From assembly GCF_013177455.1 (NCBI RefSeq), contig NZ_CP053660.1:3844001-3908000 (forward strand): DNA of 64,000 nt, read 5' to 3'. Each line of letters opens with the position of its first letter. Positions within the stretch are counted from its first letter, which is position 1. This DNA comes from Nocardioides marmotae (GTDB lineage: Bacteria > Actinomycetota > Actinomycetes > Propionibacteriales > Nocardioidaceae). Positions 47,008-57,100 of this stretch are shown piece by piece. The position numbers and the translations under genes are program-made. The notes beneath the pieces were generated by a model. The model worked only from the letters and a program-made list of their open reading frames with translations, ran no database searches and was not told the origin of the DNA.

Positions 47008-50000
47008 TCAGCGCGTGACGCGGACGACCACCTGGGTGGTGCTGCGGACGACGGTGCCGCTGCCGACGTACACGACCTTGACGGGGATCCGACCGGCCTT
47101 GGCGAGCGGGGCGAGGCGGAGGGTGGCCTTCCCGTTGCGGAGGGTCGCGGTGCGGACCTTGCCGGCGGCCTTGACGCGGACCGTGCCGGTGGCGGTGATG
47201 CCGTTCGCGCCGACGACCGTGACCGTGACCTTCGGGCGGTCGCCTCGCTGGACGACCTTCGGGGCGAGGGTCGCGGTGGTGCGGCTGGCCGCCTTGGCGA
47301 CCCGGACCGTGGCGGCGGCCGAGGCGGCGGCGTACCGGCTGTCGCCGGAGTACGCTGCGGTCAGGGCGTGCTTGCCGGGGCGGAGCGCCTTCGCGGGCAG
47401 CCGGACCTTCGCGACACCGGCCTTCACCGGCGCCTCGGCGAGGAGCCGGCCGCCCTTGCGGAGCGCGACCGTGCCGGTGGCGTCGGCGGAGCCGAGCCGG
47501 ACCGCGACGGTGGTGGCGCGGCCGAAGGCGACCTTGGTGGCGCCCGGGACGGCCAGGGTGGGCGCGGACCGCTCGGTCAGGGCCGGGGCGGTGTCGGGGG
47601 TGACGTGGCCGATGCCGGCCTTCGCGGCGGTCTGCTCGAAGGCGTAGGCGTAGCCGACCAGCTCGGCGTCGGACCAGGCGCGGCCCATGAGCTGGATGCC
47701 GACGGGGGCGCCGTGGGCGTCGGTGCCGGCCGGGAACATCAGCGTCGGGACGCCGGAGCCGCCCGAGGGGGTGTCGCGGCGACCGAAGCTCGAGCGGTTG
47801 CCGCCGCCGTCGTTCAGCGAGATCTCCGAGAGCAGGCCCGGGTAGACGACGGCGTCGAGGTCGTTCGCGTCCATCCAGGCGTTGATGTTCTCCTGGTACT
47901 GCACGCGGTAGCCGCGCCACGCCTCGATCTCGGCGTCGGTCATCCGGCGCTTGCCCTCGCAGAAGGACGGGTCGTAGGTCGTGTAGGGCATCTTCAGCTG
48001 CGAGCAGACCACGTCGGCCGGGGAGTCCATGTCGAGCTCGGGGTGGGACTCCAGGTAGCGGGCCCAGCCCTCCCAGTTGACGTCCACGTTCGGCCGAGCC
48101 GGGGCGACCGGTCCGTCGGCGACGGAGACCAGCTCGGCGCCGGCGACGGCCAGCTGCTCGCGGGCGGCCACGGAGGCGTCGATGACGGTCGAGGTGCCGT
48201 ACGGGTCGACCCACGTGGAGGGGACGTAGCCGATCCGCTTGCCCTCGAGCGCGTCGGCGTCGAGCACGGCGCGCCAGTCCTCGGGGCGGTGGGCGTCGGC
48301 CTCGGCGGTCTCCGGGTTCTGCGGGTCGGTGCCGGAGACGACGTTGAGGATGTCGGCGAGGTCGGAGACGCTGCGGGTCATCGCGCCGGCGTAGTCCTGG
48401 AGCCACGACAGCGGCATGACCCCGCGGTCGGACTGCATGCCGTCGGTGCCGCGCAGGGTGACCAGGCTGGCCGCGGCGGCCGGCGCGTAGAGCGAGTCGC
48501 CGGTCTGCGAGCCGAGCGCGGCCGCCGTCATGCTGGTCGCGGTCGCGACGGCCGAGCCGCCGGAGGACGCGAGCGCCGAGCGGGACGGGTCGAAGGCGTT
48601 CCAGACGGTGCCGAACGCGTTGTCGGAGTACGACCCGGAGGTGGCGTACTCCTCCATGCTCGCCTTGCCGATGATGATCGCCCCGGCCTCGCGGAGCTTC
48701 GCGACCTGGTAGGCGTCCTGCGCCGGGACGAAGTCCTCGAACGTGAGCGAGCCGTTGGTGGTCGGCATGTCGGCGGTGTCGTAGAGGTCCTTGACCGCGA
48801 TCGGGATGCCGAGCAGCGCGCCGGTGCGGCCCTGGGCGCGGGCGGCGTCGGCGGCTGCGGCCTTCTCCAGGGCGTCGGCGGCGACGGTGGTGAAGGCATT
48901 GAAGGCGAACGGGCCCACGTCGTACGCCGCGATCCGGTCGAGGTAGGCCTGGGTGATCTCGACCGACGTGGTCACGCCGGCCTCCATGTCGGCCTGGAGC
49001 TCGGCGATGGTCTTGTCGACGACGTCGTACCCGACCGAGGTGGTCGGCGCCGGCTCGACCGCCGCCGGCGGCTGGGCGACCGTCACCGGGGCGTCATCGC
49101 CGACGCCGTCGAGGTTGACGATCGAGGCGACCTCGTCCGCGCTGAGGCCGTCGAGGTCCGGCTCGGCGGCGAGCTCGGCGGCCCGCTCGGTGACCGCGGC
49201 CAGCTCGGCGTCGGCGGTGGCGGCGGTGACCCGCTCCCCGACGGCGACGAAGCGGACCAGGGAGGCGCTGGCGCCGGGCTCGAGGGTGAGGGTGTTGACG
49301 TACGCCGGGTAGTTGGCCGCGTGGCCCTCGGCGGAGTACGGCGCGGTGAAGGTGTCGCGCAGCCAGTCGCCCGTGCGGTGGAAGTCGCCGACCACCGTGG
49401 CGGTCGGGCCCTGCCAGGTGGCGCCGGCCGCGCCCGCCCCGGACGCCGAGGCGGTCCACGTGTCGGCCGGGTCGAGGACGTCGTCGCCGGAGGATGTCGC
49501 GACCACGCGGCTGGCGTTGGTGCCGGTCGTGCCGAACCCGGTCTGCCCGCCGAAGGCGACCTCCACGCTCAGCGGCTCATCGGTGGTGTTGGTGAGGGTG
49601 TCGAGCCAGCGGCCGTGGCCCTCCTCCTCGACCACGTCGACCGTGCGCGTCACGTGGACGCCGCCGAGCGCCACCGAGCGGGTCGACTCGAAGCGGCCGG
49701 GGCCGTCCTCGACGAGGCCGAAGCCGCGCAGCAGCGCGCCGTCGAAGCGGTGCCGCGCCGGGCCGTCGACGGTGACCCGGAGGCCGCCGTACCCGTTGAG
49801 CATCGTGGAGTACGGCGCCTGGACGCCCGTGCCCTCCTGGGTGGCCCGGATCGAGCCGGTGTCGGCGCCGGGCGAGGCGGAGTCCTGGATGCCCCAGGAG
49901 GTGCCCCGGGCGTCGGTGACGTAGGTGAAGGCGTGAGCGGCGCCCAGGGGGAGCACCGCGGTGGTCGCGGCCAGCGAGGCCGTGGCCAGGGTCGCCACCC

Positions 50001-50058
50001 CGAGGGCGGCGAGACGCGAACGTGTGGGCAAGGGGGGACTTCTTTCCTGCGACTTCAT
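47008..50058 (-). CDS. Secreted multidomain amidase
   Basis: A 1016-residue protein. An N-terminal export signal (residues 1 to about 42, ending AAHA) precedes a beta-rich domain to about 320. The amidase-signature domain follows: Lys in GIPIAVKDLYDTADMPTTNG, the cis-Ser region LASSGGSAVATATS and the nucleophile region GSQTGDSLYAP; the invariant Gly before the Ser is Asp here. From about residue 830 Ig-like repeats follow (TGTVALRKGGRLLAEAPVKA, HALTAAYSGDSRYAAASAAA, TGTVRVKAAGKVRTATLRNG). It would hydrolyse an outside amide, substrate unknown. The N-terminal domain is not known to me in other amidases. Confidence 0.8.
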   Translation of the reverse strand: MKSQERSPPLPTRSRLAALGVATLATASLAATTAVLPLGAAHAFTYVTDARGTSWGIQDSASPGADTGSIRATQEGTGVQAPYSTMLNGYGGLRVTVDGPARHRFDGALLRGFGLVEDGPGRFESTRSVALGGVHVTRTVDVVEEEGHGRWLDTLTNTTDEPLSVEVAFGGQTGFGTTGTNASRVVATSSGDDVLDPADTWTASASGAGAAGATWQGPTATVVGDFHRTGDWLRDTFTAPYSAEGHAANYPAYVNTLTLEPGASASLVRFVAVGERVTAATADAELAAVTERAAELAAEPDLDGLSADEVASIVNLDGVGDDAPVTVAQPPAAVEPAPTTSVGYDVVDKTIAELQADMEAGVTTSVEITQAYLDRIAAYDVGPFAFNAFTTVAADALEKAAAADAARAQGRTGALLGIPIAVKDLYDTADMPTTNGSLTFEDFVPAQDAYQVAKLREAGAIIIGKASMEEYATSGSYSDNAFGTVWNAFDPSRSALASSGGSAVATATSMTAAALGSQTGDSLYAPAAAASLVTLRGTDGMQSDRGVMPLSWLQDYAGAMTRSVSDLADILNVVSGTDPQNPETAEADAHRPEDWRAVLDADALEGKRIGYVPSTWVDPYGTSTVIDASVAAREQLAVAGAELVSVADGPVAPARPNVDVNWEGWARYLESHPELDMDSPADVVCSQLKMPYTTYDPSFCEGKRRMTDAEIEAWRGYRVQYQENINAWMDANDLDAVVYPGLLSEISLNDGGGNRSSFGRRDTPSGGSGVPTLMFPAGTDAHGAPVGIQLMGRAWSDAELVGYAYAFEQTAAKAGIGHVTPDTAPALTERSAPTLAVPGATKVAFGRATTVAVRLGSADATGTVALRKGGRLLAEAPVKAGVAKVRLPAKALRPGKHALTAAYSGDSRYAAASAAATVRVAKAASRTTATLAPKVVQRGDRPKVTVTVVGANGITATGTVRVKAAGKVRTATLRNGKATLRLAPLAKAGRIPVKVVYVGSGTVVRSTTQVVVRVTR

Positions 50059-50154
50059 GCGACGTGGCCCGCCCCGGGCGGGGCGGGCCGCGTCAGCCAA
50101 CAGGCGTCGTGTTGCCGGGCGGTTTCCGCGAGCGCTCGGTGGGATTGCCCCGTC

Positions 50155-50364
50155 TCAAGGCGCTCCTCTCCTCCAGAGCTCCCCGCAGGCCGCGAGGCCG
50201 AGCAACCACAGGCCGAGCACCGGGATGTCGCCGAGGTTGAGCCCGTGGTCCGCGCTCAGCTCGATCAGCACCGGACCCGCCAGCGGGCCGTGACCGGCGA
50301 TGAGGATCACGCACAGGATCGAGACCACCTCCGCCAGGACGACGGCGAGGAGGCGGAGCGGCAC
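50155..50364 (-). CDS. Small membrane protein
   Basis: A 69-residue protein starting VPLRLLAVVLAEVVSILCVI with two hydrophobic segments (RLLAVVLAEVVSILCVILIA, IPVLGLWLLGLAACGELW). GTG at 50364 is the best start. It is 10 bases downstream of the BrkB-like gene, on the same strand. I do not recognise the family. Confidence 0.55.
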   Translation of the reverse strand: MPLRLLAVVLAEVVSILCVILIAGHGPLAGPVLIELSADHGLNLGDIPVLGLWLLGLAACGELWRRGAP

Positions 50365-50374
50365 GCGGCGTACG

Positions 50375-51433
50375 TTAGCGACCGCTCGTGTCGCTGTCGG
50401 GCTTGCCGTGGGTCTCGCGGATCTCCCGGGCCTTCGCGACGTCCTCGGCGTGCTTCTCGTCCTGCTTCTCGATGTTGCGGGTGTCGCGCGGCGGGAGCTG
50501 CACCTTCTCCTCGGCCGGCATGCCCGCCTGGAGCTCGCGGCCGCGCTCGAGCTCGGAGTCCAGCTCGGCACCGAAGAGCAGCGCGAGGTTGGTGATCCAC
50601 AGCCACAGCAGGAAGACGATCACACCGGCGAGGGAGCCGTAGGTCTTGGAGTAGGAGGAGAAGTTCGCGACGTAGAAGCCGAACAGGGCCGAGGCGAGGA
50701 CCCACACGACGATCGCGAGCAGGGCGCCGACCGAGATCCAGCGGAACTTGGGCTGCTTGATGTTCGGGGTGACGTAGTAGAGCAGCGCCACGATGATGAC
50801 GACCATCAGCAGCAGCACCGGCCACTTGGCGATGTTGAAGACGGTCACGAACGTGCTGCCGAGGCCGATCTGGCTGCCGACGGCGTCCGCGACCGGGCCC
50901 GAGACGACCAGGCCGACCAGGACGAGGGCGACCAGCGCCACCAGGACGAGGGTGAGCAGCAGCATGACCGGGCGGAGCTTCCAGAACGGCCGGCCCTCGC
51001 GGATCTCATAGATCCGGTTCATCGCCCGGCCGAACGCGCCGACGTACCCGCTCGCCGACCACAGCGCCGTCAGCAGACCGATGATCAGCGCGAGCCCCGC
51101 GCCCTGGGACTGCGCCAGCTCGGTGATCGTCGGCTCGAGGGTGTCGGCCTGAGAGCCGGCGCCGATGTCGCGCATGACCTGGAGGATCTGGTCGATCGTC
51201 TTCTGCGGGTCCGAGACCAGACCCACGATCGAGGTCAGCGCGATGAGGGCGGGGAAGAGCGCGAGGACGGAGTAGTACGTCAGCGCCGCCGCGACGTCGG
51301 TGCACTGGTCCTTGGAGAACTCCCGGGCCGTCTTGCGGGCGACGTACAGCCACGACCGCTTGGTCAGGTCGTCCGGTGAGTCCGGCTTGGCCGGGTGTTC
51401 CTTGGGGTCGGTGCTCGTCTCGTGGCGCGCCAT
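50375..51433 (-). CDS. YihY/BrkB family membrane protein
   Basis: A 352-residue protein with about six membrane helices: AAALTYYSVLALFPALIALT, LALIIGLLTALWSASGYVGA and VIVFLLWLWITNLALLFGAE. These are the conserved segments of the YihY/BrkB family, whose function is unresolved. Long charged N- and C-termini face the cytoplasm. Confidence 0.88.
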   Translation of the reverse strand: MARHETSTDPKEHPAKPDSPDDLTKRSWLYVARKTAREFSKDQCTDVAAALTYYSVLALFPALIALTSIVGLVSDPQKTIDQILQVMRDIGAGSQADTLEPTITELAQSQGAGLALIIGLLTALWSASGYVGAFGRAMNRIYEIREGRPFWKLRPVMLLLTLVLVALVALVLVGLVVSGPVADAVGSQIGLGSTFVTVFNIAKWPVLLLMVVIIVALLYYVTPNIKQPKFRWISVGALLAIVVWVLASALFGFYVANFSSYSKTYGSLAGVIVFLLWLWITNLALLFGAELDSELERGRELQAGMPAEEKVQLPPRDTRNIEKQDEKHAEDVAKAREIRETHGKPDSDTSGR

Positions 51434-51517
51434 GTGCGCCCGGTTGCCGCAGGTGGTCGCCGCAAACCCGGCAGGTCCGCCCGGGGCTCGATCAGGTCGG
51501 GGCAGCGGCCGCCCGGG

Positions 51518-52465
51518 TCAGCGCAGCGGGCGGACGTGCAGGCCGACCTCGGGGTCGACCACGACCTCCTGGGCGGCCGCGATGCCGTCGACGAGCAGCT
51601 CGGCGTCGGTGGCGACGTTGCGCTTGAGCAGCGCCAGTGCGATCGGGCCGAGCTCGTGGTGGCGCGCGGAGGTGCCGACGAAGCCGATCGACTTCTCGCC
51701 GAGCATCACGTCGGAGCCGCGGACGGGCAGCCGGTTCTCGCTGCCGTCGAGGTGCAGCAGCGTCAGCCGGCGCGGCGGCCGCCCCAGCGTGTGCACCCGC
51801 GCGACGGTCTCCTGCCCGCGGTAGCAGCCCTTGTCCAGGTGCACCGCCGGGCCGATCCAGCCGACCTCGTTGGGGATGGTGCGGTGGTCGGTGTCCAGCC
51901 CGAGCCGCGGCTCGCCGCGGGCGATGCGCAGCGCCTCGAAGGCCCACAACCCGCACGCCGGCCCGGCGGCCGCGGCGTAGGCGGTGAGCTGGTCGCGCGG
52001 GACGAGGTCGAACTTGCCGCGGGGGTCGCCGCCGGCCGGGCGCCACATCGTGGCGAGGTCGGGCACCAGCGAGACCTCGACGCGGGTCATGAACTTCATC
52101 CGCTCCAGCCACTCCGCGAGCGCCGGGCCGGCGCCCGGCTCGGTGTGGGCGGTGAACGCCGAGCCGTCGTCGTACCCCTCGAAGGCGTGCTCGACGTGGC
52201 CCTGCGGGCTGAGGACGAGCGCCTGGGTCCAGGCGCCGGGGGCGAGATCGAGGAAGTGCTGCGTGGTCAGGTTGTGCAGCCAGGTGAGCCGCTCGGGGCC
52301 CTCGACGCGGAGCACGTCGCGGTGGGAGAGGTCGACGAACCCCGCGCCGGACTCCAGCGTGCGCTGCTCGCCGTTGAAGGAGCCGTAGTGCGCCGCGACC
52401 GGTGCGTCGATGCCGTTGCCGGCGACCGCGCCGGGGAGGTCGAGCAGGGGGCTGGGGCGGGTCAT
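51518..52465 (-). CDS. ygfZ: Folate-binding YgfZ/GcvT-like protein
   Basis: A 315-residue protein. The signature KGCYRGQETVAR near residues 209-220 identifies the YgfZ family, which aids iron-sulfur cluster enzymes in a folate-dependent way. The fold is GcvT-like, with RVEGPERLTWLHNLTTQHFL near the start. Its ATG overlaps the fur stop as ATGA. Confidence 0.88.
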   Translation of the reverse strand: MTRPSPLLDLPGAVAGNGIDAPVAAHYGSFNGEQRTLESGAGFVDLSHRDVLRVEGPERLTWLHNLTTQHFLDLAPGAWTQALVLSPQGHVEHAFEGYDDGSAFTAHTEPGAGPALAEWLERMKFMTRVEVSLVPDLATMWRPAGGDPRGKFDLVPRDQLTAYAAAAGPACGLWAFEALRIARGEPRLGLDTDHRTIPNEVGWIGPAVHLDKGCYRGQETVARVHTLGRPPRRLTLLHLDGSENRLPVRGSDVMLGEKSIGFVGTSARHHELGPIALALLKRNVATDAELLVDGIAAAQEVVVDPEVGLHVRPLR

Positions 52466-52902
52466 CGGGGGGTCTCCTCGCAGTCGGTGCAGTGGCCGAA
52501 GACCGTCAGGTGGCCCACGTCGGCCACGAAGCCGTCGGCCTCGAGCCGCTCGGTCAGCGGCCGGAGCACGTCGGGATCAACCGAGACGACCTTCTGGCAA
52601 TTCCGGCAGACCAGGTGGAAGTGCTCGTGGTCGGTGACCGAGTGGTACGTCGGCGCGCGGTCGCTGAGGTGGGCGTGCCGGACCAGGCCGAGCTCCTCGA
52701 GCACCTCGAGCGTGCGGTAGATCGTGGAGATGTTGATCGCCGAGGACTGCTCGCGGACCTTGGCCAGCACCTCGTCGGGCGTGGCGTGGTCGAGCTCGTC
52801 GACCGCGCGCAGCACCATCTCGCGCTGCGGGGTCAGCCGGTAGCCGCGGGCGCGGAGCCGGTCGCGCCAGTCGACGGCGCCGGGAGCCTCGGGAGTGCTC
52901 AT
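52462..52902 (-). CDS. Fur family metal-dependent regulator
   Basis: A 146-residue regulator. The winged helix has RGYRLTPQREMVLRAVDELD and ISTIYRTLEVLEELGLVRHA. Metal sites include DHEHFHLVCRNCQKVV and a second Cys pair HCTDCEE for structural zinc. It could sense iron or zinc; the target metal is undecided. Its ATG overlaps the nitrobindin stop (ATGA), so three genes are coupled. Confidence 0.9.
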   Translation of the reverse strand: MSTPEAPGAVDWRDRLRARGYRLTPQREMVLRAVDELDHATPDEVLAKVREQSSAINISTIYRTLEVLEELGLVRHAHLSDRAPTYHSVTDHEHFHLVCRNCQKVVSVDPDVLRPLTERLEADGFVADVGHLTVFGHCTDCEETPR

Positions 52903-53396
52903 CAGGCCCGCTGCAGCCTGGCCCACAGGTGCGGCTGCAGGGGCTGGCCGACGGCCGCCATGTCGTAGGCGTAGAGCAGGTCGCCCTCGACGTTGCCGTA
53001 GAGCCGGTGGCCCGCGGTGACCTCCTTGGCCGACTCGGTCCGCGCGACCGCGTCGGTGGTCAGCTCGAGCTTGCCGTTCTCGGCGGCGCCGTACCAGATC
53101 TCGACGAAGCCGGTGTTGTGCGTCAGCACCAGCTCGACCTGCCCCTCGGGGCGGCAGCGGAGGAAGCCGGTCTCCTGCGCCGCCTGGCGCACCGTCTGCC
53201 CCTCCTCGTCGATGATCCACGAGCGGGAGAAGTAGTGGAGGAAGGGTCGGCCGTCCTGCTGGAAGACCAGCTCCTGGCCGTACTGGAACGGCTCGATCGT
53301 CGGGTAGTCGCCGCGCCCGTTGCCCTGCCAGGTGCCGAGCATCCAGGCGACCGGGCCGCAGTCGGGGTGAAGGTTCTCCGGGATCTGGAAAGGCAC
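52902..53396 (-). CDS. Nitrobindin-like heme-binding beta-barrel protein
   Basis: A 164-residue FABP-like protein. The conserved motif GTWQGNGRGDYPTI starts near residue 21, and HTLW-type region LQPHLWARLQ provides the candidate heme His near the C-terminus. Nitrobindins bind ferric heme and nitric oxide and can isomerise peroxynitrite. It is the first gene of nitrobindin-fur-ygfZ; grouping with Fur and YgfZ fits iron and redox homeostasis. Confidence 0.85.
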   Translation of the reverse strand: MPFQIPENLHPDCGPVAWMLGTWQGNGRGDYPTIEPFQYGQELVFQQDGRPFLHYFSRSWIIDEEGQTVRQAAQETGFLRCRPEGQVELVLTHNTGFVEIWYGAAENGKLELTTDAVARTESAKEVTAGHRLYGNVEGDLLYAYDMAAVGQPLQPHLWARLQRA

Positions 53397-53471
53397 CTGT
53401 CGAGTCTAGGCGGTGGGGGTGGGTCGGGGGATGTGTGGCGGCTGTCGGGTTCCCCGGTGCCCCGGTGTCGG

Positions 53472-53550
53472 AGTCACCGGTTAACCGGTGACTCCTGCAC
53501 ATATCGGGGCAGATCTCCCCTGATATGTGCAGGACTCCCCTGAGAAGTGC
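53472..53550. repeat. Compound palindromes in a divergent promoter region
   Basis: AGTCACCGGTTAACCGGTGA plus CT at 53472-53493 is a perfect 22-base palindrome. It is followed at once by a 40-base imperfect hairpin CCTGCACATATC/GATATGTGCAGG (53494-53533) whose arms carry CCCCTGATATGTGC-like motifs. A third, direct copy (CTCCCCTGAGAAGTGC) follows. They sit between divergent genes. Confidence 0.7.
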
Positions 53551-53656
53551 GCCGTACGTCGCATCGCGGGCCTGGCCGCAGAAGGCCGCTCCGGCGGCTG
53601 GCGGGCGGCGGGCGGCGGGCGCGCGGGCGCGCGGGCGCGCGGCCTAGGGTCGGGGC

Positions 53657-54019
53657 ATGACACGCCCCCTCGTCGTCAAGGTCACCTGCGGACCGGAGGA
53701 CCCCGAGCGCTGCAACCAGGCGTTCACCGTGGCTGCCGCCGCCGTCGCGTCCGGCGCCGAGGTGTCGCTGTGGCTGACCGGCGAGGCCGCGTGGTTCGGC
53801 GTGCCCGGGCGGGCGGAGGCGTTCACGCTGCCGCTGGCCACCCCCCTGCCCGACCTGCTGGCCGCGGTGGTCGCGGCCGGCACCGTCACCGTGTGCAGCC
53901 AGTGCGCCGCCCGGCGGGAGATCACCCCCGAGCAGCTCGTCGAGGGCGTGGCGATCCGCGGGGCGGCGTCGTTCGCCGAGGAGGTCCTGCAGCCGGAGGT
54001 CCAGGCGCTGGTCTACTGA
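53657..54019 (+). CDS. DsrE family sulfur-relay-like protein
   Basis: A 120-residue protein of the DsrE fold: PLVVKVTCGPEDPERCNQAF, AVASGAEVSLWLTGEAAWFG and a C-terminal VCSQCAARREITPEQLVEGV. DsrE relatives carry persulfide on a Cys; the two Cys here (VCSQC) are candidates. The sulfur partner is unknown. It is monocistronic between palindromes and the coiled-coil gene. Confidence 0.75.
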   Translation: MTRPLVVKVTCGPEDPERCNQAFTVAAAAVASGAEVSLWLTGEAAWFGVPGRAEAFTLPLATPLPDLLAAVVAAGTVTVCSQCAARREITPEQLVEGVAIRGAASFAEEVLQPEVQALVY

Positions 54020-54119
54020 CCCGCGCCGGTCGCCCGGCCGGACGACCGGACCCACCCGGCCTCGCCAGCCCCTCCCGCGGGGACGGGGCACCCAGCGCGG
54101 ACCGATACGATTCCGCCCC

Positions 54120-57100
54120 ATGAGCCCGGCCGCGCCACCCCCCGAGGAAGGCCCGACCGCACGCGGATGGCGCCGCCGCCAGCGTCAGGCGACTGCCCCC
54201 GTCCCGCCGCTGACCCACGAGGAGGCGCTCGCGCGTCTCGCCGAGCAGACCGCGGCCGCCGACCAGGCCACGTCGCTGCGTCGTGCCGCCGAGCTGGCCG
54301 CCGCCGAGCAGGCCGCCGAGCGGCTCGTCGCCGAGGAGGCCGCCCGCGCCGCCGCCACCGAGGCCGAGGACGCCCACCGCCGCGCGGGCGAGCTCGCCTC
54401 CGCCGCAGCCGAGGCGCAGGCGGCCGCGGCCGCCCTGTCCGAGCAGGCCGCGGCCGCGCTCGCCGCGGCCGAGGGGCGCGAGGCCGCCGAGGCCAGCCTC
54501 GACGAGGCCGTCAGCGCGCGGGCCGCCGCCGAGGAGGCCGCTGCCGAGGCGTCCCGCAGGCACGAGGAGGCGGCGACGTACGCCGCCGAGCAGGCGTCGT
54601 ACGCCGCGGAGGCCGCCGCGGCGCGGACCGCTGCGGACGCCTCGGCCGCCGAGCAGGCCCGGCTCGCGGCCGAGGCCCACGAGGCCCGGCTCGCGGCGGA
54701 GGAGTCCGCGGCCGATGCCGCACGGGAGCTCGCGCTCGCGGAGGCACGCGCCGCCGAGCTGGCGGAGGCCAACCGCGAGGCCACCGACGCCCGTCGCGCC
54801 GCCGAGGAGGCGGCCGCCGAGGCCGCGACCGCGCTCGAGGCGGCCGAGGCCCGGGCGACCGAGCTGGCCACCGCGCGGGCCGCCGCCGACGAGGTGGCCG
54901 CCGAGCACGCCCGCCTCGCCACCGAGGCCCACGCCGCCCGGGAGATCGCCGAGCAGTCCGCCCGCGAGTTCGCCGAGCAGGCCGCCTCCGCGTCGGCCGA
55001 GGCCCGCGACCAGGCAGCTCTCGCCGCCGCCGCAGCGGCCGCCGAGCACACCGCGCTCGTCGCAGCCGAGGAACAGGCGACCGCGGCCGCCGCCGCCCAC
55101 CGGGGCCGCCAAGAGGCGGACGAGATCGCCACCGCCCGCGCCCGGGAGGCCAGCGAAGCGCTCGACGGCCGCCGCACCGCCGACCAGGCCGCGGCCGAGC
55201 ACGCCCGCCTCGCCACCGAGGCCCACCAGGCCCGCGAGGCCGCCGAGCAGTCCGCTCGGGACCTCGCCGAGCAGGCCGCCGCAGCCTCCACCGAGGCCCG
55301 CGACCAAGCCGCCCTCGCCGCCGCCGCAGCCGCCGCCGAGCACACCGCCCTCGTCGCCGCCGAGGAACAGGCGACCGCGGCCGCCGCCGCCCACCGGGGC
55401 CGCGAAGAAGCCGACGAGATCGCCACCGCCCGCGCCCGCGAAGCCAGCGAAGCGCTCGACGGGCGCCGTACCGCCGACGAGGCAGCCGCCGAGCACGCCC
55501 GCCTCGCCACCGAGGCCCACCAGGCCCGGGAGATCGCCGAGCAGTCCGCCCGCGACCTCGCCGAGCAAGCAGCAAACGCCTCCACCGAGGCCCGCGACCA
55601 GGCAGCCCTCGCCGCCGCAGCAGCCGCCGCCGAGCACACCGCGCTCGTCGCCGCCGAGGACCAGGCAGCCGCGGCCGCCGCCGCCCACCGGGGCCGCGAA
55701 GAAGCCGACGAGATCGCCACCGCCCGCGCCCGCGAAGCCAGCGAAGCGCTCGACGGGCGCCGTACCGCCGACGAGGCAGCCGCCGAGCACGCCCGCCTCG
55801 CCGCCGAGGCACACGCCGCCCGGGAGATCGCCGAGCAGTCCGCCCGCGACCTCGCCGAGCAAGCAGCAAACGCCTCCACCGAGGCCCGCGACCAGGCAGC
55901 CCTCGCCGCCGCAGCAGCCGCCGCCGAGCACACCGCGCTGGTCGCCGCCGAGGAGCAGGCAGCCGCGGCGGCCGCCGCCCTCCGGGGCCGCGAAGAAGCC
56001 GACGAGATCGCCACCACCCGCGCCCGCGAAGCCAGCGAGGCCCTCGACGGGCGCCGTACCGCCGACGAAGCAGCCGCCGAGCACGCCCGCCTCGCCACCG
56101 AGGCCCACCAGGCCCGCGCAGCCGCCGAGCAGTCCGCCCGCGAGCGGGCCGCCGAGGCGGCGGCCGCGTCGGAGTCGGCGTACGACGCCTCCATGCTCGC
56201 GGCGGCGGCCGCCCAGGCCGAGCACGCGGCGCTCGTCGCCGCGGAGGAGCAGGCCGGCGCCGCGCGGATCGCCGCGGCCGCCCGGGAGGTCGCGGAGTCA
56301 GCCGCGGCCGAGCAGACCCGGCTCGCGATCGAGGCGCAGGAGGCACGGCTCGCGGCGGAGGAGTCCGCCCGGGCCGCGGTCGAGGCCCGCGAGACCGCCG
56401 AGCGCGACGCCGCCGAGCACGCGCGGGTCGCCGCCGAGGCTTCCGCCGCCCGAGCCGAAGCCGAGCAGCGGGTGGCCGCGCTGGCCGCCGAGCTCGCCAC
56501 CGCCCAGGAGGCCCGCCTGGCCGCGGAGCGCGCGGCCGAGGAGCAGTCGGCGCTGCGGCTCGTCGCCGAGGAGAAGGCCGAGCAGCGGGCCATGGAACGC
56601 AGCGCGGTCGAGGCGTCGGTGCGCCACCAGGCCGAGCTGGTCGAGGCCGCGCTCGAGGACCGCCTGGTCGCCGAGCGCCGGGCCGCCGAGCTCGCCGAGC
56701 AGCTGGTCGAGGCGCGGGGCGGCGAGCCGGCCGACCGGCCGCTCTCCCAGCCGACCGAGGAGGTCCACACCCCCCTGCCCGTGCCGACGCCCGCGGCCGC
56801 CCACACGCCCCCCGTGGCGCTCGAGCCCCGAGGCGGCGGCCTGCCGCGCCTGCTGTGGCTGGTCGCGGCGGCCGTGGCGGCGGGGCTGACGGCGCTCGCG
56901 TGGTTCGAGGGGTACGACGACCCGGTGCTGCTGGCGGTCGGCGCGGTGGTGACCGTGGCGTTCCTCGTCCGGTGGGCCACCGCCTCCCCGCAGACCGAGG
57001 TCTCGATCACCGACGGCGTGGTCGACGTCCGCGTCGCCGACGCCCACCACACCTTCGACCTGACCAACCCCCGCACCGAGGTCGAGGTCCGCGGCGAACC

